Shown: positions 43,925 to 53,377, numbered from the stretch's first letter. The stretch: 64,000 nt of DNA from CALZIK01 sp945787635 (GCA_947259725.1 CAMYNM010000011.1:62001-126000), one strand, 5' to 3'. The notes: generated from the sequence alone by a model not told the origin. Program-made: numbers and translations.

Positions 43925-46290
43925 CTCTTGGACTTCTCCGTTTTCGCCAGAACCGCGGCGTCCGGATTGAAGACTATCCTGCTGGGCCGCTCCGCAAACG
44001 ACAAGCTAAAACTTTCGGTGTCCTCGTCGACATCGACCAGCACTATCTCGGTGCGGTTCTTGTAGAACTCGGCCTCGACCGGAACAAACATGCGGAAATC
44101 CTCCGACACGTCCTCGCGCCTGACGACGAGCTCGACCGGGTACATGCCGTCCGCGTCGGGTCCCGGGCCGATACTCGCACTCCACTTGTAGGTCGGAATC
44201 TCCGCCCGATTGACCCACTGCTCGAAGAACCAGCTCCAGTCGCCGGGCGCGTGGCGGGCCACCTCTTCCGCGAGATCGGCGGTCGAGGCCGCGCCGTCAG
44301 CGAAGCGGTCGACGAATCCTCTCATCACCCGCCGGAAGAGCTCTTCGCTTCCCGACTGGACGGTCAACGTGCCACGAAGCATGTGCGCCACCAAGGCTCC
44401 CTTGCGGTAGTTCTGCGTCCAATAGGCGTTCGGCGCTTCCGCGGTCGCCGCGCGAAAGCCGAGCGCGATCGGACCGATCCTGGCTTGCGCGACCCGCGCG
44501 AGCTGGATCCGATTGGGATCGGTAAAGTGGCTCATCGACGAGCTCATCGAGCCGATCAGCTCGTCCCGGTAGGCGCCGACGATCTCGCGGAAGATCTCGT
44601 CGCCTCCGGTCACCTCGGCCTCGATGAACATCATCGCCGCGTACTCCGCCATCCCTTCGCTCAGCCACTGGTCCCGGTAGCTGGCCCAGCCCACCAGGTG
44701 GCCCCACCAGGCGTGCGCGACCTCGTGCGCCAGGAACCGCTCGACAATGCCCCGGCTCGCCGAGCGATACGCGCTCTCTTCGGTCAAATGGACAAAACCG
44801 TCGAAGGCCTGACCGTGGCCGGCCTGGATGAGGGTCGCATAGAGCCGCTTCTCCGGAAGAGTCTCGTCGTAGAGCTCCTGGAAGTAGGCCAGGCTGTTGA
44901 CGATATCGGCACCCATCCGGAGCAGCTTGTCGTCGCCGACCGGAGGGCCGAACACCGCGACCTCCGGCCCGGCCTCCACCTCGAGGATGTGCTCCTCCAT
45001 CTTCCGGGTGATGGCGAAAGTGATCATCTTGGCGGGCTTCTCGACCCGCCATCTGGCAATCCGCGAGGAACCCTCGACCGCGTCGTCGATCTGCTCTCCC
45101 ATCGCCCGGATCTCGAACTCGTCCCGGGTTTCGATGCGCAGCTCGGCGGTATGCCTGTTGGTCGGACCTCGTTCGAGCTCCTCGCCGAGCGGATACCAGG
45201 ATCTGCCGGGCATGTAGTTGGCGACCTCAAGCTCATAGTCGAAAGCGAGCTCGAGGGCTTCGCCGGCCACCGTCGGTTCGGCGAGCAGGACCACCAGATC
45301 GATGTCGTGCAGTCTCTTGTCGAGATTCTTCCAGCGCGCGCCAAGGTTGTCGCGCAGGAACGGCAAAGACCGACTCTCTGAGTCCCGAACCTCGAGAACC
45401 TTCGCCATCGGATGGAGGTACAACCGGATCGCCCAATCACCGCTGCGGCCTGCGCGAAACTGCGAAGCGACCGAGAACTCCCCGATCAGCTTGGTGTGCC
45501 CGGCCTTGGCGTCGATCGCATCCTTACCGGACTTGAGCAGGCTGACCGAACAGTCGAAGTGCTCGAGCTCGACGGCTCCGGGGGCGATGTCGTCCGGCTC
45601 GACGTCGAGACCCAGCCAGTGCTCCACCACCGAGTTGCGCTTGCGGAAGACCGAGAGGTGGAGCTCTTCGATCCTCCGACGATCGAAATCGAAGGTCACC
45701 CAGTCGTGCTCCCGGGTCTTGAGGTCGGCGCGAAAGTACGAGTCCCCGGGGTTGGCGAGAGCCGCGATCACTCGGGCGTCGGCGTCGTGCCGGCGGAAAC
45801 GAAGCCAATGGTCGCGGCGATCGCTGGCGGTCGCGTCGGGCTGGTAGCGGCCCGAGGCGATCGGCCCGAGGCGATCGAGAAAAGACAGGTCCCCCGACCG
45901 CGCGACGAGCTCGGTGAACTCCGTCTCGAACCCGTCCGCGTCGGATTTCATGAAGCGCCGGAGCTGGCGCAGCTCCACGGGGTCGTGGACCTCGATCTCG
46001 AGACGCCCCTTGCCCTCGAAGAGAAACCCGGTGACCTCCCCGGCCGAGGTCGGCCGGAGTCGTCTAATCCGGCCCTCGGTGAGCTCGAACGTCGAAGCGC
46101 CGAGCGTCCACCGCAGTCCTTCCGGCGGCAGGGGAGCCGCGGCGTCCGAGAAACTCCACTCCTGGAGGTCTTCATAGTCGGTGCGAGCAGCGAGAGCCGC
46201 AGCGCTTTCGGCACTCCCGAGGCCAGGCAGGACCAAGAACCCGACCAGGGTGACGACCCAAACGGAAACCGGGTGCGCTCCCTTGACCAT
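43921..46290 (-). CDS. M1-family-like zinc metallopeptidase, exported
   Basis: The 789-residue protein has a signal peptide (VWVVTLVGFLVLPGLGSAES). The catalytic site is FLAHEVAHAWWGHLVGWASY followed by DQWLSEGMAEYAAMMFIEAE (HExxH then the third-ligand Glu), the M1 layout. QNYRKGALVAHMLRGTLTV and WFFEQWVNRAEIPTYKW are typical of the C-terminal M1 region. No GAMEN exopeptidase motif is seen; GHGQAFDGFVHLTEES stands at that place, so specificity may differ from aminopeptidase N. It overlaps pilB by 4 bp. Confidence 0.87.
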   Translation of the reverse strand: MVKGAHPVSVWVVTLVGFLVLPGLGSAESAAALAARTDYEDLQEWSFSDAAAPLPPEGLRWTLGASTFELTEGRIRRLRPTSAGEVTGFLFEGKGRLEIEVHDPVELRQLRRFMKSDADGFETEFTELVARSGDLSFLDRLGPIASGRYQPDATASDRRDHWLRFRRHDADARVIAALANPGDSYFRADLKTREHDWVTFDFDRRRIEELHLSVFRKRNSVVEHWLGLDVEPDDIAPGAVELEHFDCSVSLLKSGKDAIDAKAGHTKLIGEFSVASQFRAGRSGDWAIRLYLHPMAKVLEVRDSESRSLPFLRDNLGARWKNLDKRLHDIDLVVLLAEPTVAGEALELAFDYELEVANYMPGRSWYPLGEELERGPTNRHTAELRIETRDEFEIRAMGEQIDDAVEGSSRIARWRVEKPAKMITFAITRKMEEHILEVEAGPEVAVFGPPVGDDKLLRMGADIVNSLAYFQELYDETLPEKRLYATLIQAGHGQAFDGFVHLTEESAYRSASRGIVERFLAHEVAHAWWGHLVGWASYRDQWLSEGMAEYAAMMFIEAEVTGGDEIFREIVGAYRDELIGSMSSSMSHFTDPNRIQLARVAQARIGPIALGFRAATAEAPNAYWTQNYRKGALVAHMLRGTLTVQSGSEELFRRVMRGFVDRFADGAASTADLAEEVARHAPGDWSWFFEQWVNRAEIPTYKWSASIGPGPDADGMYPVELVVRREDVSEDFRMFVPVEAEFYKNRTEIVLVDVDEDTESFSLSFAERPSRIVFNPDAAVLAKTEKSKR

Positions 46291-46333
46291 GGCCGCAATC
46301 TAGCAAAGCGGCAAAGAAGCTCGGGGCTTCCTC

Positions 46334-47407
46334 CTACCTCGCTCTGGCGCCCAGCGGCGCTCGACTCGCAGCCTCGACCGTCCAGGGATCCCCGGCCTCG
46401 CCGGCGGCCAGGCGGCGGCTCGCGGCGTAGGCGATCATCGCCGCGTTGTCGCCCGAAAGCGTGAGGTCGACGAGCCGCAGATCGACGCCGTGGTCCGCCG
46501 CCCACTCGGGCAGGCTCCTGCGCAACAGCCGATTGGCCGCGGCACCACCGGATACCGCGATGGTCTCGAAGCGGTCTCGACGGTGCAGCCGCTCGAGCCG
46601 GTCGAGGATCTGCGCCACCGCGGCGGCGCGGAAGGCGGCAACGACGCCGGCGACCGCGGGAACCGCGTCGGAGCCGTCCGCGGGCGCCGATACGCGGTCC
46701 AACGCACGGAGCGTCTCGGTCTTCAAACCGGAGAAGGAAAAATCCAGACTGCCGTCGCTACAGCGCGCAATCGCGAACTCGGGCACTTCGGTCTCCGCGG
46801 CCTCGGCGATCTCGTCCACCTTGGGTCCCTGCGGATAGGGCAGACCGAGACGCTTGCCGACCTTGTCGAAGACCTCGCCCATGGCGTCGTCCCGCGTCTC
46901 GGCGATGGTCTCGGTCTCGCCCCGCCGCACCCGGTAGAGAGCGCTGTGCCCGCCCGACACGACCAGAGCCACGAACCGCTCGGGCGGCGATTCCGCGCCC
47001 GCGCCACTCACCTGCAAGAACGGCGAGTAGAGGTGCCCTTCCAAGTGGTGGACGCCGTAGAACGGACGCCCGAGGCCGCGGGCCATTGCCTTGCCGAGCG
47101 ACAGGCCCACCAGAAGCGAGCCGATCAACCCGGGCGCTCGGGTCGCGGCCACTGCGTCCACGGCCTCGAGATTCAGGTCCGCGCGCTCGAGGGCCTTGCG
47201 CAGCACGGCCGGCCAGTTGCGAAGATGTTCACGAGAAGCGATCTCCGGAACCACCCCACCGTAGGGCTCGTGGACCGCGAGTTGACTGGAGACCACCGAG
47301 GACAGCACCGACCCATCGGCCTCGACCAGCGCACAGGCTGTGTCGTCGCAAGAGGTTTCGATCCCCAGGATCAGGCCGGCGCGGCGCTCGATGTCAGAGG
47401 AGGTCAT
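46334..47407 (-). CDS. tsaD: tRNA N6-adenosine threonylcarbamoyltransferase TsaD
   Basis: The protein (357 residues from 47407; a second ATG at 47422 adds five) has LILGIETSCDDTACALVEAD, EPYGGVVPEIASREHLRNW, the metal motif FYGVHHLEGHLYSPFLQVSG (HxxxH) and GLPYPQGPKVDEIAEAAETE. LDFSFSGLKTETLRAL and the nucleotide loop AVSGGAAANRLLRR follow, then LSGDNAAMIAYA with the third metal Asp. It transfers threonylcarbamoyl to A37 of ANN-decoding tRNAs. It is divergent from gap. TsaB and TsaE are not in the window. Confidence 0.95.
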   Translation of the reverse strand: MTSSDIERRAGLILGIETSCDDTACALVEADGSVLSSVVSSQLAVHEPYGGVVPEIASREHLRNWPAVLRKALERADLNLEAVDAVAATRAPGLIGSLLVGLSLGKAMARGLGRPFYGVHHLEGHLYSPFLQVSGAGAESPPERFVALVVSGGHSALYRVRRGETETIAETRDDAMGEVFDKVGKRLGLPYPQGPKVDEIAEAAETEVPEFAIARCSDGSLDFSFSGLKTETLRALDRVSAPADGSDAVPAVAGVVAAFRAAAVAQILDRLERLHRRDRFETIAVSGGAAANRLLRRSLPEWAADHGVDLRLVDLTLSGDNAAMIAYAASRRLAAGEAGDPWTVEAASRAPLGARAR

Positions 47408-47489
47408 GACGGGTCGAATCATAGCTTCGCGGAGCCCGGTGTTCCGTCAGCCCCTTGATAGACTTTTGTTTCTTCGCGGCCCGCGATCC

Positions 47490-48512
47490 ATGCCGATACC
47501 TTTCGCCATCAACGGTCTCGGCCGCATCGGTCGCGCTCTGCTGCGCATCGCGGCCAAGCGCGAGTCGCTGGCTCTGGTTGCCGCCAATGACGTCGCCGGC
47601 GCCCCCGAACTCGCCCACCTGCTGGCGCACGACACGATCCACGGAGGTTTCGAGGGCGAGGTTGCCGCGAGCCCGGGAACGCTGATCCTCGACGGGCGCC
47701 CAATTCCCGTCTTCGACGAGGCCGAGCCTTCAGAGATTCCCTGGCCGTCGACCGACGCGAGGGTGGTCGTGGATGCGACCGGCAGGTGCCTGACTCGGGA
47801 ATGCGCCGCTTCCCACCGGCGCGGCCGAGTCGAGAAGGTCATCGTCTCGGCGAATGCTCGAGGCCTGGACCTGACTCTGTGTCGCGCGGTCAACGACGGC
47901 GCCTACGATCCCCAGCGCCATCACCTCCTGAGTGGGGCTTCGTGCACGACCAACTGTCTGGCCCCGGTGGCGTACCTGCTCCATCGCGAGTTCGGCCTTC
48001 GGCGGGCCATGCTCAACACCGTTCACAGCTACAACAACGACCAGCGACTGCTCGAATCCGCCCATCCCGACCTGCGCCGAGCCCGCGCGGCAGCCTTGAA
48101 CATGATTCCCACCTCCACCAGCGCCGTGGAAGCCCTGGGACGAGTCTTGCCCGAGCTCGCCGGCCGAGTGGAGGGCTTCGCCGTGCGGGTTCCCACTCCC
48201 AACGTCTCGCTGATCGACCTCGTCGCCGAGCTCGACGACAGCCCGTCGGCCGAGGACCTCAATCGTCTTTTCATCGAGGCCGCCGGCGGAGACTTCGCCG
48301 GCGTACTGGCCACTACCGCCGACGAGCTGGTGTCCTCGGACTTCATCGGCGACTCGCATTCGGCGATCGTGGATCTGCCCCTGACCCGCTCGCTGAACCG
48401 GGGCGCCGGCGGGGCTCTGGTTCGCGTGGTCGCCTGGTACGACAACGAGTGGGGGCACGCGGCGCGGCTTGCGGATATCCTGGAGCTCCTCGCCGAACAC
48501 GACCAACCCTAG
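47490..48512 (+). CDS. gap: Glyceraldehyde-3-phosphate dehydrogenase
   Basis: The 340-residue protein has the NAD fold start PFAINGLGRIGRALLRIAAK, VAANDVAGAPELAHLLAHDT, active site LLSGASCTTNCLAPVAYLLH (catalytic Cys), NTVHSYNNDQRLLESAHPDL (catalytic His region), NMIPTSTSAVEALGRVLPEL and VVAWYDNEWGHAARLAD. It oxidises GAP to 1,3-bisphosphoglycerate in the cytosol. The ATG at 47490 aligns with the family N-terminus; the earlier in-frame start lies inside tsaD antisense. It is followed by pgk, with an 11-nt gap, in a glycolytic operon. Confidence 0.95.
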   Translation: MPIPFAINGLGRIGRALLRIAAKRESLALVAANDVAGAPELAHLLAHDTIHGGFEGEVAASPGTLILDGRPIPVFDEAEPSEIPWPSTDARVVVDATGRCLTRECAASHRRGRVEKVIVSANARGLDLTLCRAVNDGAYDPQRHHLLSGASCTTNCLAPVAYLLHREFGLRRAMLNTVHSYNNDQRLLESAHPDLRRARAAALNMIPTSTSAVEALGRVLPELAGRVEGFAVRVPTPNVSLIDLVAELDDSPSAEDLNRLFIEAAGGDFAGVLATTADELVSSDFIGDSHSAIVDLPLTRSLNRGAGGALVRVVAWYDNEWGHAARLADILELLAEHDQP

Positions 48513-48522
48513 GAGCCGTTTC

Positions 48523-49710
48523 TTGCCGAACCTGAGAACTCTCGACGACCTGCCCCCGATCGGGGATCGAACCGCCCTCGTTCGAGTCGACTTCAACGTG
48601 CCCCTGTCCGACGAAAGGGTCGCCGACGACACCCGTATCCGTGCCGCGCTGCCCACGATTCGCGAGCTCGTCGATCGAGGTGCGCGAATCGTCCTCCTCT
48701 CCCATTGCGGCAGACCGAAGAGCGACGCGGATCTGGCATTCAGCCTCGAGCCGGTGGCGCGCCACCTCGCCGGCATTCTGGACGCCCCGGTCCGGTTCGC
48801 GCGGACGCCGGCGGAAGCAGAGACCATGGTCCGAGATCAATCGGCCGGTGGCGTCATGATGCTCGAGAACCTGCGCTTCTGGCCCGGCGAGAAAGCCAAC
48901 GACCCCGAGTTTGCGAGCCGGCTCGCGGGGCTCGGAAACTTCTACGTCAACGACGCGTTCGGCACCGCCCATCGCGCGCACGCCTCGGTGGTCGGAGCGG
49001 CGCTGCACTTTCCCGACCGCGCCGCCGGCCGGCTCCTGGAAGCGGAGATCAAGGCCCTGGGAAGGCTCCTGGACCGACCCGCTGCGCCCTTCGTCGGCAT
49101 CGTCGGCGGCGCCAAGATCGAAGGCAAGATCGAGACCCTGGAGAATCTGTTGCCCCGGCTCGACGCGCTCGCGGTCGGCGGCGGAATGGCCAACACCTTT
49201 CTGGCCGCCCAGGGCTTTGACCTGGCGCAGTCGCTGGTCGAGCACGATCGCCTGGAGCTGGCCTCCGAACTGATCGAGCGAGCCGAGTCCGCCGGAACCG
49301 ATCTGCTGCTCCCGGCCGATCTCGTGGTGACCGACGACCTCGACAACCCTCGCAACGTGGCCACGGTCGTACCCGGTCAGGTGCCGGCGCGCACTAAGGC
49401 CGTCGACATCGGTCCAGCGGCCCGCTCCGCGATCGCCGAGCTCGTCGCAAGTGCCGGCACGGTCTTCTGGAACGGCCCGCTCGGTGTTTTCGAGAAGCCA
49501 CCCTTCGACGCCGGCACGGTCGCCGTCGCCGAAGCCATGGGGGCCTGCCCGGGATGGACCGTGATCGGTGGCGGCGAAACCGTGGCAGCGGCGCACAGGG
49601 CCGGTGTGATCGACCGCCTGGGGCATGTCTCGACCGGCGGCGGCGCCTCGCTCGAGCTTCTGGCCGGCAAGGTCCTCCCCGGGGTCGCAGTCTTGGAAAG
49701 GAGCGCTTGA
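48523..49710 (+). CDS. pgk: Phosphoglycerate kinase
   Basis: The 395-residue protein has TALVRVDFNVPLSDERVADD, IVLLSHCGRPKSDADLAFSL, MLENLRFWPGEKANDPEFAS, VNDAFGTAHRAHAS, FVGIVGGAKIEGKIETLENL, GGGMANTFLAAQGFDL, VFWNGPLGVFEKPPFDAGT and the C-terminal GGGETVAAAHRAG...STGGGASLELLAGKVLPGV. It makes ATP from 1,3-bisphosphoglycerate. It starts at a TTG (48523) preceded by AGGAG, chosen because the longer frame overlaps gap. Its stop directly abuts the tpiA ATG. Confidence 0.95.
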   Translation: MPNLRTLDDLPPIGDRTALVRVDFNVPLSDERVADDTRIRAALPTIRELVDRGARIVLLSHCGRPKSDADLAFSLEPVARHLAGILDAPVRFARTPAEAETMVRDQSAGGVMMLENLRFWPGEKANDPEFASRLAGLGNFYVNDAFGTAHRAHASVVGAALHFPDRAAGRLLEAEIKALGRLLDRPAAPFVGIVGGAKIEGKIETLENLLPRLDALAVGGGMANTFLAAQGFDLAQSLVEHDRLELASELIERAESAGTDLLLPADLVVTDDLDNPRNVATVVPGQVPARTKAVDIGPAARSAIAELVASAGTVFWNGPLGVFEKPPFDAGTVAVAEAMGACPGWTVIGGGETVAAAHRAGVIDRLGHVSTGGGASLELLAGKVLPGVAVLERSA

Positions 49711-50466
49711 ATGACGTCGATCAGCAGGCGGCCGCTTTTCGGCGGCAACTGGAAGATGCACAAGGTCGCCGCCGAGGCCGAGGCCTATTGCCGCGAGCTG
49801 CCGGGTCTGGTTTCGGACGCTCTCGGGGAAGTCGTGATCTTCCCCTCACCCACCCTATTGCCCACGACCTCGGCCGGGCTCGCCGGCAGCCCGATCGCGG
49901 TCGGTGGGCAGGACCTTCATCCCGAGCCGGCCGGCGCCCATACCGGCGACGTTTCCGCCACCCAGCTCGTCGATGCCGGCTGCAGCTGGGTCTTGTGCGG
50001 CCACAGCGAGCGGCGGCGCGATCACGGCGAGACCGACGCTCAGGTCGCCGCCAAGGCCCAGGCGGCGGTTGCCGCCGGGTTGACGCCGCTCATCTGTATC
50101 GGCGAGAGCGAGGGTGAGCGCGAGAGCGGCCGCGCCTTGGAAGTTCTCGAGCGCCAACTGTCGGGTTCGCTCGCCGAGCGACCTGAGCCCTTCGCGCTGG
50201 CCTATGAGCCGGTGTGGGCGATCGGCACGGGCAAGACCGCGACCCCCGAAATCGCCCAAGAAACCCACGCTTTCCTGCGCGAGGCGCTCGCTGACCTCAT
50301 CGGAGAGCCCGCGGCGGCGAGCAAGCGGATTCTCTACGGAGGCTCGGTCAACCCGAAAAACGCCGCTTCGCTTTTCGCCAAACCCGACATCGACGGCTTC
50401 CTGGTCGGCGGCGCGAGCCTTGACCCCAGCCAATTCTCGGCTATCATCCGCTCCTGCGGCTCGTAA
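49711..50466 (+). CDS. tpiA: Triosephosphate isomerase
   Basis: The 251-residue protein has PLFGGNWKMHKVAAEAEAYC (catalytic Lys), VGGQDLHPEPAGAHTGDVSA, CSWVLCGHSERRRDHGETDA (catalytic His), FALAYEPVWAIGTGKTATPE (catalytic Glu and the flexible loop) and ILYGGSVNPKNAASLFAKPD-IDGFLVGGASL. It interconverts DHAP and GAP. The ATG follows the pgk TGA with no gap. It completes the gap-pgk-tpiA glycolytic order. Confidence 0.95.
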   Translation: MTSISRRPLFGGNWKMHKVAAEAEAYCRELPGLVSDALGEVVIFPSPTLLPTTSAGLAGSPIAVGGQDLHPEPAGAHTGDVSATQLVDAGCSWVLCGHSERRRDHGETDAQVAAKAQAAVAAGLTPLICIGESEGERESGRALEVLERQLSGSLAERPEPFALAYEPVWAIGTGKTATPEIAQETHAFLREALADLIGEPAAASKRILYGGSVNPKNAASLFAKPDIDGFLVGGASLDPSQFSAIIRSCGS

Positions 50467-50490
50467 GCGCCGCCCGAGAGAGGACTTACC

Positions 50491-50940
50491 ATGATCTATA
50501 TCGTCTACGGCATCCACGTGCTGATCTGCCTTTTCCTGATCCTCGTCGTGCTGCTCCAGCAGGGCAGCGGCGCCGACCTGTCGGTCTTTGGGGGTGGCGG
50601 CACGCAAACGGCTTTCGGCGCTCGCAGCGCCACCAACCTCCTCCACAAGCTGACGGTCGCCGGCTTCGTCGGCTTCATCCTGACGACCATCGCCATCGGT
50701 TTCTTGAAGACCGGCGGCGGCTCGGTCATGAGCACGGTCGAAGGATCGGCGCCAGCCGCCCCCGCCGCCGAGACCGCGGTCGAAGCTCCCGCGGTCGAAG
50801 AGGCCGTGCCCGCGACGGAAGGCGAAGCCGGCCAGGCTCCGGATGCGGACCTCGCCGAGCCAACCGAGGGCGGCGGCACCACTCAGGACACCGGCCAGGA
50901 CACAGGCGAGGCCACCGCCGAGGAATCCGGGGGGGCTTGA
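50491..50940 (+). CDS. secG: SecG, preprotein translocase subunit
   Basis: The 149-residue protein has the two SecG helices (YIVYGIHVLICLFLILVVLLQQ and KLTVAGFVGFILTTIAIGFL) around the loop GSGADLSVFGGGGTQTAFGA-RSATNLLHK. The C-terminal third (about residues 78-149) is a long Ala/Pro/Glu/Thr-rich extension absent from short SecG proteins. It assists the SecYE channel in the inner membrane. It lies 24 bp after tpiA, with GAGAGAGGA upstream, and is followed 16 bp later by the tRNA; tpiA-secG-tRNA-Leu is a common order. Confidence 0.93.
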   Translation: MIYIVYGIHVLICLFLILVVLLQQGSGADLSVFGGGGTQTAFGARSATNLLHKLTVAGFVGFILTTIAIGFLKTGGGSVMSTVEGSAPAAPAAETAVEAPAVEEAVPATEGEAGQAPDADLAEPTEGGGTTQDTGQDTGEATAEESGGA

Positions 50941-50956
50941 TAGCATCGACTTCGAC

Positions 50957-51041
50957 GCCGAAGTGGCGGAACTGGTAGACGCGCACGGTTGAGGGCCGTG
51001 TGGGGCAACCCGTGCCGGTTCGACTCCGGCCTTCGGCACCA
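50957..51041 (+). tRNA. tRNA-Leu (anticodon GAG), CCA encoded
   Basis: The acceptor arms GCCGAAG and CTTCGGC pair over 7 bp, followed by A and an encoded CCA. The anticodon loop TTGAGGG in the GCACGG...CCGTGT stem gives GAG (Leu, CTC/CTT codons). A long variable arm (TGGGGCAACCCG) and the T arm GCCGGTTCGACTCCGGC are present, as expected for a class II tRNA-Leu. Confidence 0.96.
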
Positions 51042-51079
51042 TCATCAAGCTCCGCGAACCGCGCGGTTCGCCTTTCGGG

Positions 51080-51103
51080 CGGGCTCTCGAGCCCGTTTTT
51101 TTT
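51080..51103 (+). terminator. Rho-independent terminator after tRNA-Leu
   Basis: CGGGCTC and GAGCCCG form a 7-bp stem with a tight loop, followed by eight T residues. It ends the gap-pgk-tpiA-secG-tRNA-Leu unit. Confidence 0.88.
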
Positions 51104-51126
51104 CATGCCCGCTCAGCCGAGCCGGG

Positions 51127-53253
51127 TCAGTTCAGATACCCCAGGGCCCGGAGCTGCTCTTCGAGCTTCTTGTCGATCACGGCTTCGCCGGCGGTGAGCC
51201 AGTAGGGGCGAGGCCGAAGCGCCCCGGCGAGCTCGGAATCGAAAACGTCCTTGCGGATCTGGTGATCCCGAGTGAAGTCCTCGGTTTCCTCCGGATCCGT
51301 GCCGCGATCGAAGAGCCACGTTGACTTGCGATCGACCCGCACCATGAGCTTCCACTCCTCCCGCACGGCTGCGAGCTGCAGCGGACCGTAGTAGTTGAGA
51401 TAGGAAAACGCGGTCGGCGGGTGGTCGGCCGCCGAGCGGGCGAGGTCGCGTCCCTCGAACGCCTCGGGCCACTCGAGCCCCAGCTCCGAGAGGATGGTCG
51501 AGCCCACGTCGATCTGCTGGGCGAGATCCCGGCGCCGCTCGCCTTTCCTCTGCCCGGGCCATTTCACGATCAGCGGAATCCGAATGCTCTCGTCAAACAG
51601 CGCCCGGCCGTGCGTCCAGGCACCGTGCTCCTGAAACTCCTCACCGTGGTCGGACAGAAAGACCACCAGGGTGTCGTCCCAGAGGTCGCGTGCCTGGAGA
51701 TTCGCGACCAGCTCGCCGAAGCTCGTGTCGTTGAAGGCGATCTCGGCGTCGTAGAGATCGCTCAGGGCCTCGCGATGTTGCTTGACCCACCGAGCTTTCT
51801 TGGGCAAGGCGAGAACGTCCTCCGTTCCCGGCGCATGTTGGCGGCGAAATCGTTCCGGGGGCTCGTACGGATCGTGGGGATCGACCGTGTGAACGTAGAG
51901 GAAAAAGGGCCGGTCGGGATCCCGCAGGTCGAGCCAGGCGCCGACCTCCTCGTTGATCCTGTCCGAGGGCGGCTTCCTGCCGGGCATATGGCGATAGAGA
52001 TCGAAACCCTGCGCGAGTCCAAACTTCCGGTAGACATTCGGATTGGCGACGTAGCCGACGGTGTCGTAGCCGGCACCACTCAGGACCTCGGCCAGGGTCA
52101 CGGTCTCATCGGGCAACCGGTCCTTGGTCCGGTTGACGCCGTGCGCAGCCGGCCACATGCCGGTGAATACGGACGCCACCGCCGGACGGGTCCAGGAGGT
52201 CTGGGCGATCGCGTTCTCGAACAACGTGGCCCGCTCGGCGAACGCGTCGATCGAAGGGGAGATCGGCCGCTCGTAGCCGTAGGCTCCCAAACGATCGGCG
52301 CGAAGAGTATCCACGAGATAGACGATCACGTTGGCCGGCTTCACGCCTCCGCCACCGGTGCTCTGCGACGCCGGAAGCATCTGAAAATGACGTTCCGGCG
52401 ACCAGACCGCCGGTCGGACCAGAGCGACACCGTCCCGCTCGCCCGTCGCGGCACTCGACTGCGCGGTCAGAGTGAGCCGAACCGGGGTCCAGTCCTCGAG
52501 CTCGAGGTCGTAGGCGAGCGATTCCGCTGCAGCCGCCTCTTCAAAGACCAGATCGGGCGCCCCGTCTCGCCGTACGTCGATCTTGAGTCGGCCGCTCTCA
52601 CCGCGGACTCCGAGCTTGTCGAAGCGCAACTGAGATCGCGGCGGAGCCAGCACGGGAACCGTCACCTGGCTGCCGAAGGGCAGAAAGAGCGACTCGGCAG
52701 AACGGTTGTTGACCGGCAACCGGGCCACCGCCGCCCCGGGTGAAAACTGTAGCCGATACCAGGCAACCGTTTCGGCATCACCGGAATAGGTGAGATAGAG
52801 AAGATTTTCGCCCACCAGGAGCGCCGACCGGGGCAGCGTGATCTTGTAGCGACCCAGCTTCGGCTCCAGCACGATCTCCCCGAGCACGTCCCGGTTGACC
52901 GCGATCTCCACGCGCTCGCTCGCGTCTCGCGGAACCGGCCGGCCCTCGAGCACCAGCTGGAGGTCGCGGGCCTCGAGCAGAGCAAACCGAACCACCGATC
53001 GCTTGCCGACTCCGCGCGCGAAATAACGTTCGCGCTTGCCATCCCAGCTGGTCTCCGAAAAGCCGCGCACCATGTCGGCGCGCGCTTCCGGTGCGCCGAA
53101 ATCGATCGCCCTCGTCTCGACGTGCTTCTCGAGCCCGGGCAGGTCATCGAGTAAGTCGAGGTAACGTGCGCTCGGCTCTTCGGTCGAGCAGCCGAGGGCG
53201 AGAACCAGGGCGGACGCGGACAGGAGCCGGGCCAACCGGCGGAACTTACGCAT
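51127..53253 (-). CDS. Sulfatase-superfamily (alkaline phosphatase fold) lipoprotein
   Basis: The 708-residue protein has a lipobox (SASALVLALGCSTEE). Residues about 30-290 form a beta-rich N-terminal domain. The sulfatase domain begins ANVIVYLVDTLRADRLGAYG (first metal Asp) and has NAIAQTSWTRPAVASVFTGM at the nucleophile site. There a Thr takes the place of the Cys or Ser that becomes formylglycine. LYVHTVDPHDPYEPPERFR, YDAEIAFNDTSFGELV, VFLSDHGEEFQEHGAWTHGR and RIPLIVKWPG follow. A Thr nucleophile points to phosphotransferase or phosphodiesterase activity rather than a classic sulfatase. It is envelope-located. Confidence 0.85.
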   Translation of the reverse strand: MRKFRRLARLLSASALVLALGCSTEEPSARYLDLLDDLPGLEKHVETRAIDFGAPEARADMVRGFSETSWDGKRERYFARGVGKRSVVRFALLEARDLQLVLEGRPVPRDASERVEIAVNRDVLGEIVLEPKLGRYKITLPRSALLVGENLLYLTYSGDAETVAWYRLQFSPGAAVARLPVNNRSAESLFLPFGSQVTVPVLAPPRSQLRFDKLGVRGESGRLKIDVRRDGAPDLVFEEAAAAESLAYDLELEDWTPVRLTLTAQSSAATGERDGVALVRPAVWSPERHFQMLPASQSTGGGGVKPANVIVYLVDTLRADRLGAYGYERPISPSIDAFAERATLFENAIAQTSWTRPAVASVFTGMWPAAHGVNRTKDRLPDETVTLAEVLSGAGYDTVGYVANPNVYRKFGLAQGFDLYRHMPGRKPPSDRINEEVGAWLDLRDPDRPFFLYVHTVDPHDPYEPPERFRRQHAPGTEDVLALPKKARWVKQHREALSDLYDAEIAFNDTSFGELVANLQARDLWDDTLVVFLSDHGEEFQEHGAWTHGRALFDESIRIPLIVKWPGQRKGERRRDLAQQIDVGSTILSELGLEWPEAFEGRDLARSAADHPPTAFSYLNYYGPLQLAAVREEWKLMVRVDRKSTWLFDRGTDPEETEDFTRDHQIRKDVFDSELAGALRPRPYWLTAGEAVIDKKLEEQLRALGYLN

Positions 53254-53377
53254 TCTGAAGAAAGTTTAGGGTAGGTCTCGGCGTGGGCCGGAAGCAGGGG
53301 CGATCCTATCGCGACTCGGCGCCTCGCCTACGGCCTTCTCGCACACAATCCCGCAACTTCGATAGAGTGCGCGCGCG

